Below, piece after piece: positions 63,601-64,000 of a stretch of DNA of 64,000 nt. The position numbers were made by a program, and so were the translations under genes. The first letter of the stretch is position 1; the number at the start of each line of letters is the position of its first letter. Under the pieces are notes generated by a model. It was not told the DNA's origin. It saw only the letters and a list, made by a program, of their open reading frames with translations, and did not search any database. This stretch comes from Tomocerus qinae (taxonomy: Eukaryota; Arthropoda; Collembola; Entomobryomorpha; Tomoceridae). The stretch is taken from the NCBI GenBank assembly GCA_020055645.1, contig CM034546.1, positions 72,106,001 to 72,170,000 of the forward strand, given 5' to 3'.

Positions 63601-64000
63601 AAGAATAATTATAAATTACCACTTGAATCAGAATGTACTGACGAAATCTGCATGGAAGAATTCTATAATGCATTTGCTAAAGCAGGTATAAATTTTGGAG
63701 TTATGTTTAAGAGCATCTCAAAAATGTTGACAGGGGAGAATCACATTTTAGCCAAAGTTCCTTGCCCAGAGAATTGTGGGAATATCAATGCGTATGTTTA
63801 CCATCCTATTGTCCTGGACGCTATGTTGCAAACATTTTCAATAATTTCTGGTAAACGAACGGACGCTTCTGATTTGCACCTGCCAGTGGGAATTTCTAAG
63901 TTTTCGATGATATCAAAAACAAATGCAAATTATTTTTTAGTGCACATTGCCAAGGATAGTGGAATAATCAATCTGTACGATGATAAAAAAATGTTATTAG
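57693..64000 (+). CDS. Glycogenin-like GT8 domain fused to type I polyketide synthase (KS-AT-DH...), 3' end beyond window
   Basis: Exons 57693-57699, 58090-58234, 58380-58527, 58715-58862, 59247-59352, 59470-59566, 60185-60250 and 60460->64000 have GT-AG borders and matching phases. The first seven sum to exactly 239 codons. Residues 3-230 resemble glycogenin (QFGWVTVAYN, ALVLAKSLRR, KPWN at 200-203), but the DxD metal site reads Y96-P-H and the later donor-binding segments are missing, so it is probably a pseudo-glycosyltransferase. From residue 272: a ketosynthase (IAIIGQSCRFPG; Cys437 in GCSSS; His569 in EAHGTGT; His607 in KTNTGH); an acyltransferase (GQGSQ; Ser878 in GHSVG; HAFH, predicting malonyl-CoA); the linker LPHYPFQRQKFWI; and a dehydratase (His1184, with HxxxG altered to HxxxS; Asp1359 in HPIVLDA). 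KR, ER and ACP would lie beyond the window. The 3.5-kb PKS part has no intron and is closer to bacterial or protist PKS than to animal FAS by motif. Confidence 0.9.

Noticed and set aside
60541-64000. Animal fatty acid synthase instead of PKS
   Set aside because: The KS start (IAIIGQSCRFPG), the AT HAFH motif and the LPHYPFQRQKFWI linker fit modular PKS better; the rest of the domain order is outside the window, so FAS-like architecture is unlikely but not fully excluded.

Overview
This window is animal nuclear DNA and looks like an arthropod. The genes are split by GT-AG introns and the sequence is AT-rich and full of short inverted-repeat elements. The genes are microsomal CYP2-like cytochromes P450 and ELOVL6-type fatty-acid elongases, and TTAGGTTAGG runs occur. 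A springtail would fit a bacterial-type polyketide synthase in an animal genome, but this is only a guess. Nearly all short open frames are chance; the real genes were rebuilt exon by exon with splice phases checked.

Layout. (1) 1-36 kb is a tandem array of P450 genes on the minus strand. It holds a 5' fragment running off the left edge (exons 1-3), an orphan exon 1-2 pair at 5.3-5.8 kb, and two complete 8-exon genes (12.3-23.7 and 29.0-34.9 kb), each coding 521 residues with every splice phase intact. The last intron of the first complete gene carries a 4.9-kb DNA transposon (12551-17459). Its empty site is visible in the sister gene. The transposon encodes a DUF4806-type protein and a 670-residue DDE transposase. 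(2) 36-60.5 kb is a large direct segmental duplication, about 12.6 and 10.6 kb. Each copy holds a five-exon ELOVL6-like gene and, downstream, a glycogenin-like (GT8) exon series. The first GT8 series is a broken pseudogene. (3) The second GT8 series (57.7-60.25 kb) is intact and splices in frame into one intronless exon of at least 3.5 kb. That exon encodes a type I polyketide synthase (KS-AT-DH seen) and runs off the right edge.

The main discovery candidate is this GT8-PKS fusion. An apparently catalytically dead glycogenin fold of 239 residues is the N-terminus of an iterative-type PKS. The duplicated copy stops matching within a few bases of the PKS exon. Together with the elongases and P450s, the locus resembles an animal biosynthetic gene cluster for a fatty-acid or polyketide-derived product: chain building (PKS), chain extension (ELOVL6) and oxidation (P450). 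That joint function is inference.

Mobile and repeat DNA fills most of the rest: two foldback elements with long arms (one carrying a 20-bp minisatellite), hAT-like and other MITEs, a tRNA-derived SINE with a 13-bp target duplication, and several tandem arrays.
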